From NCBI GenBank assembly GCA_016931085.1, contig JAFGFO010000226.1:1-21162 (forward strand): a DNA stretch of 21,162 nucleotides, in the 5' to 3' direction. The position numbers were made by a program, and so were the translations under genes. Under the pieces are notes generated by a model. The model was not told where the DNA came from and searched no databases. It saw only the letters and a program-made list of their open reading frames with translations. Shown here piece after piece: positions 7,928-17,469 of this stretch. The stretch is from Thermoflexales bacterium. Its GTDB lineage: Bacteria > Chloroflexota > Anaerolineae > Fen-1058. Numbering within the stretch: the first letter of the stretch is position 1; each line of letters opens with the position of its first letter.

Positions 7928-7961
7928 GTTTTTTTCTCCTTTCAAAAGTGAAAAGTCTTAT

Positions 7962-7995
7962 CACGAATTACACGAATTTACGAATGACACGAATG
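7962..7995. repeat. phased CACGAAT repeat overlapping the argH 3' end
   Basis: The units CACGAATTA, CACGAATTTA, CGAATGA and CACGAATG run at 9-10 base spacing. The element overlaps the last codons and stop of argH, and begins 34 bases upstream of the lysW start. Confidence 0.65.
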
Positions 7996-9369
7996 TTTAG
8001 TTTCAGCCAAAAGCGTCTGCGCGCGGTCGAACTGCGCCCGCACCGCGGAGGGGGCGGTGCCGCCCTCCACCGCCCGTGCCGCCACCGAGCGCTCAAAATC
8101 AAACACGGCGTACACGTCTCTATCAAAGGCAGGATGAATGGCCTGGTAGTCAGTCAGGGCGAGCTCATCCAGGGACAGCCCGTGCTCCTCGGCCTGCTTG
8201 ACCGCCTGGCCAACCGCGTGGTGCGCCTGGCGAAAAGGCACACCGCGGCGCACCAGGTAGTCAGCCAGGTCAGTTGCCAGCAGCGCCGTGTCCAGGACAG
8301 CCGCGCAGCGCTGGCTGTTGACATGCAGGGAACGAATCACACCGGCGACCAGCGGCAGCTCTAGCGCCAGGGTATCCAGCACGTCAAAAAGGGCCTCTTT
8401 ATCCTCCTGAATATCCTTGTTATAAGAAGTGGGCAAGCCTTTCAAAGTCGTCAACAAGCCGGCCAGGTGTCCCACGACGCGCCCGCTCTTGCCGCGCACA
8501 AGTTCTAGCGAGTCGGGATTCTTTTTCTGCGGCATCAGGCTAGATCCAGTCGAATAGGCCTCGCCGACCTGGACAAAGCCAAACTCGCGGCTGGACCATA
8601 TCACCAAGTCCTCGGCCAGGCCGCTCAGATGGACCTGCAGCAGCGCGGCCCAGGCCAGGCATTCGACAACGTAATCGCGGTCGCTCACGGCGTCCAGGCT
8701 GTTGGGCGACACCTCTGCAAAACCCAACTCGGCTGCCAGGGCAGCCCGATCGATCCCAAAGGGGGTACCCGCCAGCGCGCCAGCGCCCAGCGGGCAAACC
8801 GAGGCGCGCTGCCTCAGGTCAAGCAGCCGTTGGCGATCGCGCTCGAGCTTCCAAAAGAAAGACATCAGCCAGTGGCTCCATAGCACAGGCTGAGCCTGCT
8901 GCATGTGGGTGTAGCCTGGCATGATGACGTCCAAGTGAGCCTCGGCCTTTTCGACCACAGCCTCCTGCAACTGGCGCAGGGCAGTATAGAGCGAGGCTGT
9001 CTCGTCCAGGAAGTACAGTCGCAGATCGGTAGCCACCTGGTCGTTGCGCGAGCGGCCGGTATGCAGCTTGCCTCCCACCTCGCCGGCCAGCTCGGTCAAG
9101 CGCCGCTCGACCGCCGTGTGGATGTCTTCGTCGGCCGGCTCAAACTGAAAAGTGCCAGCGTCGAATTCGGCCAGCACCTGCCGCAAGCCGGCGGCCAACT
9201 GCTCGCGCTCCTCAGCGCTGATCAGGCCGGCCCGCGCCAGCGCGCCAGCATACGCCAGGCTGCCTCGAATATCGGCCGCGTACATGCGGTAGTCGAAACT
9301 GATCGAGTCGCCAAAGCGCTTGGCCAATTCATCTGCCTGTCCTGCAAACCGCCCGCCCCACAAAGTCAT
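7978..9369 (-). CDS. argH: Argininosuccinate lyase
   Basis: Cleaves argininosuccinate to arginine and fumarate, the last step of arginine synthesis in the cytosol; 463 aa, usual for the family. Landmarks are the N-terminal LWGGRF (3-8), HTGRSRNDQ (103-111), GYTHMQQAQP (152-161) and the superfamily signature GSSLMPQKKNPD (275-286) with the flexible catalytic loop. The ATG at 9369 begins the normal N-terminus after a GAGG-like site. The last five residues (HSCHS) and the stop codon are encoded by a dispersed-type repeat, so the natural C-terminus may have been replaced. It follows argG after a 121-base spacer and precedes lysW. Confidence 0.97.
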   Translation of the reverse strand: MTLWGGRFAGQADELAKRFGDSISFDYRMYAADIRGSLAYAGALARAGLISAEEREQLAAGLRQVLAEFDAGTFQFEPADEDIHTAVERRLTELAGEVGGKLHTGRSRNDQVATDLRLYFLDETASLYTALRQLQEAVVEKAEAHLDVIMPGYTHMQQAQPVLWSHWLMSFFWKLERDRQRLLDLRQRASVCPLGAGALAGTPFGIDRAALAAELGFAEVSPNSLDAVSDRDYVVECLAWAALLQVHLSGLAEDLVIWSSREFGFVQVGEAYSTGSSLMPQKKNPDSLELVRGKSGRVVGHLAGLLTTLKGLPTSYNKDIQEDKEALFDVLDTLALELPLVAGVIRSLHVNSQRCAAVLDTALLATDLADYLVRRGVPFRQAHHAVGQAVKQAEEHGLSLDELALTDYQAIHPAFDRDVYAVFDFERSVAARAVEGGTAPSAVRAQFDRAQTLLAETKHSCHS

Positions 9370-9390
9370 CTGCCTACCTCAAAAATAGCC

Positions 9391-9478
9391 TTACACAGAG
9401 CTACACGGAGACGCTTCGCAGAGATGCACAGAGAAAGTCTCTGTGAGGCTCTGTGCTCCTCAGTGAATCTCTGTGTAA
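9391..9478. repeat. CACAGAG-type inverted repeat in argG-argH spacer
   Basis: The terminal arms TTACACAGAG (9391-9400) and CTCTGTGTAA (9469-9478) are perfect complements. Between them lie further CACGGAG, CACAGAG and CTCTGTG units. It resembles the element at 4719-4822 in unit sequence and layout, and accounts for most of the 121-base spacer. Confidence 0.75.
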
Positions 9479-9490
9479 AAATCTCTTCCA

Positions 9491-10753
9491 TCAATCCCGC
9501 TTGAAATGGCTAAAGTCCGGCTCGTGCAGATCGCCCCGCTTTTTGTCTTCCAGGTCGATCATGGCCCTGACTTGAAGCGGCAAGCCAAACAAGTTGATGA
9601 AACCCTCCGCATCGCTCTGGTCGTAAACATTATCGTGGCCAAAGGTAGCAAAATCTTCGCGGTAGAGGCTGAACGGCGACTTGCGCCCCACCACCGTGCA
9701 ATTGCCCTTGTACAGCTTGACGCGCACGCTGCCAGTGACTCGTTCCTGCGTCTTGGCCACAAAGGCCGCCAATGCCTCGCGCAGGGGAGTGAACCACTGG
9801 CCAAAGTAAACCAGCTCGGCATAGCGGTGGCCCACCAGCTCTTTGTAATGCAGCGTGTCGCGGTCCAGGCAGATACTTTCCAGGCCTTGGTGAGCGGCAT
9901 ACAAGATAGTGCCGCCGGGGGTCTCGTACACACCACGCGACTTCATCCCCACCAGGCGATTTTCAACCAGGTCGACGCGCCCCACGCCGTGCGCCCCACC
10001 CAACTCGTTGAGGCGGCTAAGCATCTCAACCGGCCCGGCCGCCTGGCCGTCGATGGCCACCGGGCTGCCTTGCTCAAAATCCAAGGTCAAGTAGTGCGGC
10101 TTGTCGGGTGCGGCCTCTGGCGCGACGCTGAGGCAAAACATGGCTTCTTCAGGCTCGGCCCAGGGGTCCTCCAGGATGCCGCCCTCGTGGCTCAGGTGCC
10201 AGATGTTGCGGTCGCGGCTGTAGATCGACTTCTCCGTGGTGGCCACCGGCACATGGTGCGCCCGGGCGTAGGCCAGCGCGTCCTGGCGGGAGCGGATGTC
10301 CCACTGCCGCCACGGGGCAATGACCTTGAGCAGAGGATTGAGCGCCTTGACGGTCAGCTCGAAGCGCACCTGGTCGTTGCCTTTGCCCGTGCAGCCGTGG
10401 GCCACGGCCTCGGCCCCTTCTTGCTGGGCGACGGCGACCATGTGCTTGGCCGTGACGGGGCGGGCGAACGAGGTGCCCAGCAGATACAGGCGTTCGTAGA
10501 TCGCGCCGGCTTGCATGGTGGGCAAAGCGTACTCGCTCAGGAACTCTTCACGCAGGTCCACGATATACGCCTTGCTGGCGCCGCTGGCCTTGGCTTTTTC
10601 CTCCAGGCCCACCAGCTCGCCGTCGCCCTGTCCCAGGTTGGCCGTGAACGTGATGACCTCACAGTCATAATTCTCCTTGAGCCATGGCACGATGACGGAA
10701 GTATCCAGCCCGCCCGAATAAGCTAGCACCACCTTGTTGATCTTGTCCTTCAT
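9491..10753 (-). CDS. argG: Argininosuccinate synthase
   Basis: Joins citrulline and aspartate using ATP to give argininosuccinate, the penultimate step of arginine synthesis; 420 aa. The PP-loop AYSGGLDTS (11-19) binds ATP, and [13 protein letters not shown] is the conserved citrulline/aspartate-binding region. The ATG at 10753 is preceded by GGAGG about 12 bases away and gives the standard N-terminus. A GTG extension to 10825 would translate the terminator stem and was rejected. It is the first structural gene of the lysine/arginine operon, behind a 250-base leader with an apparent attenuator. Its high-confidence identity shows that the operon serves arginine as well as lysine. Confidence 0.97.
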   Translation of the reverse strand: MKDKINKVVLAYSGGLDTSVIVPWLKENYDCEVITFTANLGQGDGELVGLEEKAKASGASKAYIVDLREEFLSEYALPTMQAGAIYERLYLLGTSFARPVTAKHMVAVAQQEGAEAVAHGCTGKGNDQVRFELTVKALNPLLKVIAPWRQWDIRSRQDALAYARAHHVPVATTEKSIYSRDRNIWHLSHEGGILEDPWAEPEEAMFCLSVAPEAAPDKPHYLTLDFEQGSPVAIDGQAAGPVEMLSRLNELGGAHGVGRVDLVENRLVGMKSRGVYETPGGTILYAAHQGLESICLDRDTLHYKELVGHRYAELVYFGQWFTPLREALAAFVAKTQERVTGSVRVKLYKGNCTVVGRKSPFSLYREDFATFGHDNVYDQSDAEGFINLFGLPLQVRAMIDLEDKKRGDLHEPDFSHFKRD

Positions 10754-10796
10754 ATCGTTTCTAGACCTCCACCGTTTAGCCCCCAAAGGAGCCGAC

Positions 10797-10830
10797 AAAA
10801 CAAAAGCGCGATGGGCGACGTCCACCGCGC
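10797..10830 (-). terminator. intrinsic terminator in the argG leader (attenuator)
   Basis: On the minus strand GCGCGGTGG (10830-10822) and CCATCGCGC (10814-10806) form a 9-bp stem with one G-U pair and a 7-base loop. The stem is followed at once by TTTTGTTTT (10805-10797). It lies 44 bases upstream of the argG start and downstream of the promoter and leader ORF. It would therefore stop transcripts before argG unless it is prevented from forming. Confidence 0.8.
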
Positions 10831-10833
10831 GTG

Positions 10834-10915
10834 AGAAGAGCCAGCCCCGTTTGTCTGGCTGGCTCGTGAATTCTACGCAACAAGAACCTACCCAGACAAG
10901 TAGCCTGGCTCTTCT
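10834..10915 (-). promoter_or_regulatory. alternative hairpins of the argG leader (candidate attenuator)
   Basis: Competing pairings are visible on the transcribed strand. Segment 1 AGAAGAGCCAG (10915-10905) pairs perfectly over 11 bp with CTGGCTCTTCT (10844-10834), and inside it TTGTCTGG (10899-10892) pairs with CCAGACAA (10858-10851). Alternatively GAGCCAGCC (10865-10857) pairs over 9 bp with GGCTGGCTC (10846-10838), excluding the first set. TGCGTAGAA (10879-10871) can also pair, with one bulge, with TTCTCACGCG (10837-10828), which would invade the base of the terminator. Segment 1 lies within the leader ORF, so a translating ribosome could choose between the folds. Which fold is the true antiterminator is not settled. 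Confidence 0.65.
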
Positions 10916-10968
10916 TGAATACGACGCTTTAGGCAGTTGATACTAGTTTCTAAATACAGTGCAATCAT
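10888..10968 (-). CDS. putative leader peptide of the argG operon (Lys-Arg-Arg)
   Basis: A 26-codon ORF starts with ATG about 37 bases after the predicted transcription start and ends with TAG at 10890-10888. Codons 14-16 are AAG CGT CGT (Lys-Arg-Arg), in the context [13 protein letters not shown] ribosome stalled there would sit at the 5' edge of segment 1 of the leader hairpins, as expected of an attenuation leader peptide. The ribosome-binding site is weak (AAGTGA), which is the main doubt. The peptide itself probably has no function beyond being translated. The Lys plus Arg content matches the two end products of the operon. Confidence 0.55.
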   Translation of the reverse strand: MIALYLETSINCLKRRIQEEPGYLSG

Positions 10969-11011
10969 GGTTTCACTTGCCGGTCGTCTTTGACCGCCCC
11001 ACTGGGGCTAG

Positions 11012-11039
11012 AGTATACCGCAAAGGACGAATTTGTCAA
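11012..11039 (-). promoter_or_regulatory. sigma70-type promoter of the argG-lys operon
   Basis: The -35 TTGACA (11039-11034) is perfect and the -10 TATACT (11017-11012) matches five of six consensus bases, with a 16-base spacer. It begins 15 bases after the stop of the upstream aldo/keto reductase gene. Transcription would start near 11005 and give a leader of about 250 bases. A small GCCCC-AGT-GGGGC hairpin sits near the predicted 5' end. Confidence 0.75.
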
Positions 11040-11054
11040 GTGGCGATTTCGAGG

Positions 11055-12170
11055 CTAGCCAAAAGCGGCGCCCGCCTGCTCCATCCTGGCCATCACGCTC
11101 ACGCCAAAGGGGCAGCGCGCCTCGCAAGCGCCGCAGCGCGTACAGTCGGAGGCGTTGGCCGGCAAGGCCGCGTAGGCCGCCCGCAGCCCGGCGCTCATGC
11201 GCTGCTGGGCCATATCCAACAGGCGCATGACCTGGCCGATGTCGATCGCCGCCGGGCAGGGCAAGCAGTGGTTGCAGTAGACGCATTCCCCCTCGGCGTA
11301 CTGCTGGAAATCGGCCAGGAGCGAGGAAAAGTCTCGTTCTTCCGAGCTGGCCTGGCCGTAAGCCAGGGCGTCTCTCAAGTGCTCCTCGTTGGCGCAGCCA
11401 GGGACGGCCGTCGCCACGCCCACCTGCGACAGCACGTAAGCCAGGCACTGGACCGGCGTGATCGGTGCCGTCTTTTTGAGCTTGAGCGCCTCACCGCCCA
11501 TCTGGTAGCCGCCCATGCGGACAGTGCGCTCAGCGCTGAGCAGCTTGCCGCCGGCATACGGCTTCATCGCCACCACGCCAACACCCCCAGCAGCGCAAGC
11601 CTGGAGCAGCTCCTTTTTGCCCGGCACGGCATTGGCAGCCAGGTTGATGGGGAACATCAAGACGTCGACGTGCCCGCTTTCGACCGCCTGCAAAGCGGTC
11701 GTTACCGAGTGCCCGCTAAAGCCGAGGTAACGCGCCTTGCCCTCTTGCTGGAGGCGCTTAGCCAGCCCCAGCGGCCCACTCTGGCTCATCAGCTTGTCAT
11801 AATCCTTTTGCGGGTTGCAATTGTGCAAGAACAGCACGTCCACGTGATCCGTGCCCAGCCTGGCCAGCAGGTCGAGGAAAAACGATTCGCAGTGTTTGAC
11901 ATTGCGTGTCTTGAAATATTGGCCGTTCTTGACGGTTGACCCCAGGTGTCCGGTCAGGATCACCTCCTGCCGGTGTCCCTTCAGCGCCGCTCCCAGGTCG
12001 TCCAGGTAGTCGGGGAAAGAGAACACCACGTCGAAATAGTTCACCCCCTGCTCGATGGCCTGGCGGATGACGGAGAGCACCGTCTCGCGCGGCTGCCCCT
12101 TCAGATACTCGGTGCCCAGCCCAATCGCGCTGACATCCAATTTCGTTCGGCCCAATTGACGACGCTCCAT
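11055..12170 (-). CDS. Aldo/keto reductase-like protein with C-terminal 4Fe-4S domain
   Basis: A 371-aa protein with an aldo/keto reductase TIM barrel (about 1-285) followed by two cysteine clusters: C296-x2-C299-x2-C302-x2-C305-P and C343-x2-C346-x2-C349-x3-C353-P, typical of ferredoxin-like 4Fe-4S binding. Such fusions are predicted cytosolic oxidoreductases of unknown substrate. The barrel keeps D47 and H116 (FLHNCN) but the usual catalytic lysine position reads TGHLGS, with H75, so the classic tetrad looks incomplete. The first Fe-S cluster lacks the usual x3 spacing before its last cysteine. The ATG at 12170 has AGAGGAGT upstream; an in-frame ATG at 12206 has no site. It ends the uvrA gene string, 66 bases after the DUF5680 gene. 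Confidence 0.85.
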   Translation of the reverse strand: MERRQLGRTKLDVSAIGLGTEYLKGQPRETVLSVIRQAIEQGVNYFDVVFSFPDYLDDLGAALKGHRQEVILTGHLGSTVKNGQYFKTRNVKHCESFFLDLLARLGTDHVDVLFLHNCNPQKDYDKLMSQSGPLGLAKRLQQEGKARYLGFSGHSVTTALQAVESGHVDVLMFPINLAANAVPGKKELLQACAAGGVGVVAMKPYAGGKLLSAERTVRMGGYQMGGEALKLKKTAPITPVQCLAYVLSQVGVATAVPGCANEEHLRDALAYGQASSEERDFSSLLADFQQYAEGECVYCNHCLPCPAAIDIGQVMRLLDMAQQRMSAGLRAAYAALPANASDCTRCGACEARCPFGVSVMARMEQAGAAFG

Positions 12171-12205
12171 AGACTCCTCTTGATGTAACGGTATCGGATC
12201 GTTCA

Positions 12206-12248
12206 CCGTTAACCATTAACAATTGACAATTAAAAATTAACCATTAAT
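12206..12248. repeat. AT-rich TTAAC repeat at the DUF5680 3' end
   Basis: Alternating TTAACCATTAA, CAATTGACAATTA and AATTAACCATTAA units form an AT-rich stretch quite unlike the surrounding GC-rich DNA. It supplies the last codons and the TAA stop of the DUF5680 gene. I recall repeats of this type from many environmental genomes; copy number here is unknown. Confidence 0.55.
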
Positions 12249-12707
12249 CAGCCCGCCGTGATAGACTAGCTCATAGACCCGGCTGCCACTGCGCGCGATC
12301 CACTCCTTGCCGGTGAACGAGGTGACGTCCCCCTCGTTGGTGTCAGTGTAGACACCCTGGCCTGCATCGTGCTCGAAACCGCCCAGGAAGCGCCCTTCTT
12401 TGTACAACGCCGACAAGCTCGCCTGGATGATCTGCCCGGCCTCTTCGCCCTTGATCAGGGTAGTTTCGAGGATGCGGCCGTAGTAATTCATGGCCCACAC
12501 AGGCTGGCCTTGGTAGTAGACGACCTCCTGGCCGATAAAGTCGACGCCGCCAAAGTAGCTGTCGAGATAGGCGAATTCTCCGGCGTGGAACTGGAGGTCG
12601 TGCGAGCCGGGTCGATAGGACAGGCTCGTGGCCCCGCCGGCCGCATAGGTAGCCGCCTTGGCCTTGACGATAAAAGCTCCGAGTTGATCTAGTGAAAGCT
12701 CTCCCAT
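12237..12707 (-). CDS. DUF5680 domain protein
   Basis: A 156-aa soluble protein matching the DUF5680 family: an N-terminal helix (LDQLGAFIVKAKAATYA), then a beta-rich domain with SHDLQFHAGEFAYLDSYFGG, FIGQEVVYYQGQPVWAMNYYG, and a C-terminal SGSRVYELVYHGG. No catalytic residues are known for this family, and its function is unknown. The ATG at 12707 follows AGAGGAAAC and sits 16 bases after the DUF3795 stop. The last codons and stop lie in an AT-rich repeat, so the end of the protein may have been altered by the repeat. There are no signal peptide or membrane segments. Confidence 0.75.
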   Translation of the reverse strand: MGELSLDQLGAFIVKAKAATYAAGGATSLSYRPGSHDLQFHAGEFAYLDSYFGGVDFIGQEVVYYQGQPVWAMNYYGRILETTLIKGEEAGQIIQASLSALYKEGRFLGGFEHDAGQGVYTDTNEGDVTSFTGKEWIARSGSRVYELVYHGGLING

Positions 12708-12723
12708 TGTTTCCTCTCACGCT

Positions 12724-13068
12724 TCAGAGCGTCTGTCTGATCCCGTCCAACACCGCCCGCGCCGGGGGCACCATGTTGAAAAAGCCGGCCAACTGCTCGC
12801 AAACATAATCGGGGCAGTGAGCGCAGTTGGCAACGCCCCGCGCTACGCCGCAAGCGCGAATCTGGCACTCGGCGCAGTGGCCGCACTTGCGACCGCCCTC
12901 CAGGCAGCCGTCGCAAATGATTGACTCGACGGTCATGTTGGGCGCGTTAAATTCTACACGCCACTTGGCCGCCACCCGCTCCAGGGCAGCCATGTCGTTA
13001 GCCTGGGTAGCGATGTAGGCTTCGCAATCGCTGCACACCAATCCACAATACGCAATGATCTTGTCCAT
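12724..13068 (-). CDS. DUF3795 cysteine-rich protein
   Basis: A 114-aa protein with CGLVCSDC near the N-terminus and a dense second cluster (ICDGC, CGHCAEC, RACG, NCAHC, YVCEQL), typical of DUF3795. The cysteines probably bind metal, though this has not been shown for the family as far as I know. The function is unknown. The start codon at 13068 lies one base after the stop of the GyrI-like gene and its AAGGAG site lies inside that gene, so the two are translationally coupled. The only neighbours with a predicted redox or detoxification role are the nitroreductase and the Fe-S aldo/keto reductase. Confidence 0.8.
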   Translation of the reverse strand: MDKIIAYCGLVCSDCEAYIATQANDMAALERVAAKWRVEFNAPNMTVESIICDGCLEGGRKCGHCAECQIRACGVARGVANCAHCPDYVCEQLAGFFNMVPPARAVLDGIRQTL

Positions 13069-13069
13069 T

Positions 13070-13612
13070 TTATTTTCTCCTTATGGCAATATATAGGTCG
13101 ATCTCGGGATTCTTGCTCACACTTCTTTCGTCGTGATACTCAAAATCGTCGACGATGCCAGCCGCTTCGTAGCCGGAGCCGGGCAGCCAGCCTGTATAGG
13201 CGTACTGTTTCACGGCGGGGATGCCTATCCCCCAGCCCAGGCTGTTTTTAGGTCGCACGGGAAAAACGGCATACGTTATGGGGGGGATCTCAAAAGCAAT
13301 CAGGCCAGGCGGCACGTCTTGGAGACTGGTGACAACATCGCCGATGATGTAGGTAAAGGTCTTTTTCTCCGCGTCGAAATCTTTGCTCACCGCCGCAAAG
13401 GCCCACGGCTGCTTCTTGTGGGGAATGACGTGGTCTCGCTTGTACTGTGCGAATTGCTTCCCCACTCGCGGCACGTCGCGGTAGATGTTCCTGATGTCGG
13501 TGTCTATCGCCATGCCGACGATCTGGATAGGCTGTTCCAGCTCGACCATTCGGGGCCGGGTCTCGACATCGTGCACGAAAAGGCTCATCACCAACTTTTT
13601 GATAGAGGGCAT
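13070..13612 (-). CDS. GyrI-like small-molecule (effector) binding domain protein
   Basis: A 180-aa protein with a GyrI-like/AraC effector-binding fold and no DNA-binding domain. The core runs from IVGMAIDTDIRNIYR (about 31-45) through PPGLIAFEIPPITYAVFPV (101-119) to GYEAAGIVDDFEYHDERS and the closing strand IDLYIAI. Proteins of this fold bind drug-like or hydrophobic small molecules, and some hydrolyse them. The frame stays open upstream to 13846 but that part is the shadow of the TIGR04076 gene. The ATG at 13612 has AAGGAG at good spacing. It lies between the TIGR04076 and DUF3795 genes. The ligand is unknown. Confidence 0.8.
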   Translation of the reverse strand: MPSIKKLVMSLFVHDVETRPRMVELEQPIQIVGMAIDTDIRNIYRDVPRVGKQFAQYKRDHVIPHKKQPWAFAAVSKDFDAEKKTFTYIIGDVVTSLQDVPPGLIAFEIPPITYAVFPVRPKNSLGWGIGIPAVKQYAYTGWLPGSGYEAAGIVDDFEYHDERSVSKNPEIDLYIAIRRK

Positions 13613-13629
13613 GGCTGCTTCTCCTTGGC

Positions 13630-13929
13630 CTACTCCACTCGCTCGATCTTGAAAATGACCGGCCGGGCGCCGTCCGTGCAGCAGCCCAGGGCGATATCCG
13701 GGCGCTTGGACCAAGGGAACTCGGCCCCCATCATAACCGCATAGATGAATGAGCGAAGGTCTGCCCAAGCCCAGGTGCAGAAGCCAGGCGGCGGCGCCCA
13801 GGGCGCTTCTAAGATGAACTCTTGCCCTTCCTTGAATAGATCGCAAGGAGCAACCTTATCCTTCATGTACTCGCCAACCAGATCTTGATTGATCGTCCGC
13901 TTGAGCACCGTGATTTTGCATTTAGCCAT
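13630..13929 (-). CDS. TIGR04076 family protein
   Basis: A 99-aa protein whose start MAKCKITVLKRTIN and end GCCTDGARPVIFKIERV match the TIGR04076 family. It has five cysteines (C4, C29, C51, C83, C84) and a hydrophobic centre with FCTWAWADLRSFIYAVMMG. The function is unknown; the conserved cysteines suggest metal or redox chemistry. I chose ATG 13929 because it gives the family N-terminus; the in-frame ATG at 13950 adds seven residues and neither has a strong ribosome site. It follows the nitroreductase by 30 bases and precedes the GyrI-like gene by 17. Confidence 0.8.
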   Translation of the reverse strand: MAKCKITVLKRTINQDLVGEYMKDKVAPCDLFKEGQEFILEAPWAPPPGFCTWAWADLRSFIYAVMMGAEFPWSKRPDIALGCCTDGARPVIFKIERVE

Positions 13930-13959
13930 TTGCAACCTACTCTTGTACACATAAACGGG

Positions 13960-14535
13960 TTATAACCACTGGACCACCTCGTCGAAGGGCTTGCGAGGCC
14001 GCGCGTCGGGTGCCTCATCTGGATAGCCCAACGAGACGGCCGCCACCAGTTGGTGCGTTTGCCCCAGCCAGCTACACAGCTCATCGTAGGCGTAAAACAC
14101 GTCGCAGATCCAGAGCGTCCCCAGGCCTACATCCTGGGCCGCCAGGAGCATGGTCTGAATCGCCCCCCCGATCGATTGGACGTCGACGATATCCCACTTG
14201 TCTTCCCAGAAGGGCCTATCCAGGCTGCGCTCGGCGCAACTGTTGAACACAAAGACAGTCACGGGCGCCTGCTCCATGGTCGTGGCCGTCCAGCGCGAGC
14301 TGCCGATGTTCTCTCCCATCTTTTCCACCCGGTCGATCGACTCGCGCATGATGCGCACCATCTCGGCTCGCTGCTCCGGCTTGCTCACCACCACAAAGTG
14401 CCACGGCTGCCTGTTCTTGCCGGAAGGCGCTTGGGTGGCCGCTTGTAAGATCGTGGTGACCAGCCCGTCTTGCACAGGGTCAGTCTTGAACTTGCGAATA
14501 CTTCTTCTTTGAGCGATCGCTTCCAATGTGTTCAT
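13960..14535 (-). CDS. Nitroreductase family protein
   Basis: A 191-aa FMN-dependent nitroreductase family protein, expected to be a cytosolic NAD(P)H oxidoreductase. FMN-binding features are RRSIRKF (10-16), QAPSGKNRQPWHFVVV (about 35-50), the central IGGAIQTMLLAAQDVGLGTLWI, and the late VAAVSLGYPDEAP followed by R-K-P. The substrate is not predictable: nitroaromatics, quinones and dehydrogenation roles all occur in the family. The ATG at 14535 has TAGGAG, which overlaps the uvrA stop region, and the gap to uvrA is 8 bases, so the two are probably in one transcript. Confidence 0.9.
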   Translation of the reverse strand: MNTLEAIAQRRSIRKFKTDPVQDGLVTTILQAATQAPSGKNRQPWHFVVVSKPEQRAEMVRIMRESIDRVEKMGENIGSSRWTATTMEQAPVTVFVFNSCAERSLDRPFWEDKWDIVDVQSIGGAIQTMLLAAQDVGLGTLWICDVFYAYDELCSWLGQTHQLVAAVSLGYPDEAPDARPRKPFDEVVQWL

Positions 14536-14543
14536 GTTTTCTC

Positions 14544-17384
<2,841 letters not shown>

Positions 17385-17400
17385 AGTTCTATCCTGAAAC

Positions 17401-17435
17401 TAAGTGACCGGCACCTCTCAGGTGCCGGTCACTTA
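17401..17435. repeat. perfect 16-bp hairpin in uvrA leader
   Basis: The arms TAAGTGACCGGCACCT (17401-17416) and AGGTGCCGGTCACTTA (17420-17435) are perfect complements with a 3-base loop. It lies 16 bases before the uvrA start and outside any gene. With no T tract on either side it is unlikely to be a terminator. It may be a dispersed palindromic element that became part of the uvrA leader. Confidence 0.85.
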
Positions 17436-17460
17436 AGTATCAACACCTTTGGCAAGATGA

Positions 17461-17469
17461 AGTATAGCA
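17461..17469 (-). promoter_or_regulatory. candidate extended -10 promoter of uvrA
   Basis: TGCTATACT on the minus strand is an extended -10 element (TGn plus TATACT). A TTGACA at 17483-17478 is only 11 bases upstream, too close to act as its -35. Transcription would start near 17454 and include the hairpin at 17401-17435. The rest of the 295-base intergenic region 17385-17679 is AT-rich and holds only this, the hairpin and the promoter of the ABC genes. Confidence 0.4.

Noticed and set aside
9506..10726. Plus-strand ORF of 406 codons opposite argG
   Set aside because: Antisense shadow of argG with low-complexity His/Gln/Arg composition.
10754..10825. N-terminal extension of ArgG from a GTG at 10825
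   Set aside because: The extension would translate the terminator stem and T tract, lacks family similarity, and the ATG at 10753 gives the standard ArgG start with GGAGG upstream.
10797..11005. T-box riboswitch reading of the argG leader
   Set aside because: Leader length and terminator would fit, and GGTGGA occurs in the terminator stem, but the conserved T-box sequence and a recognisable stem I with specifier loop are absent. The leader-peptide model explains more of what is seen.
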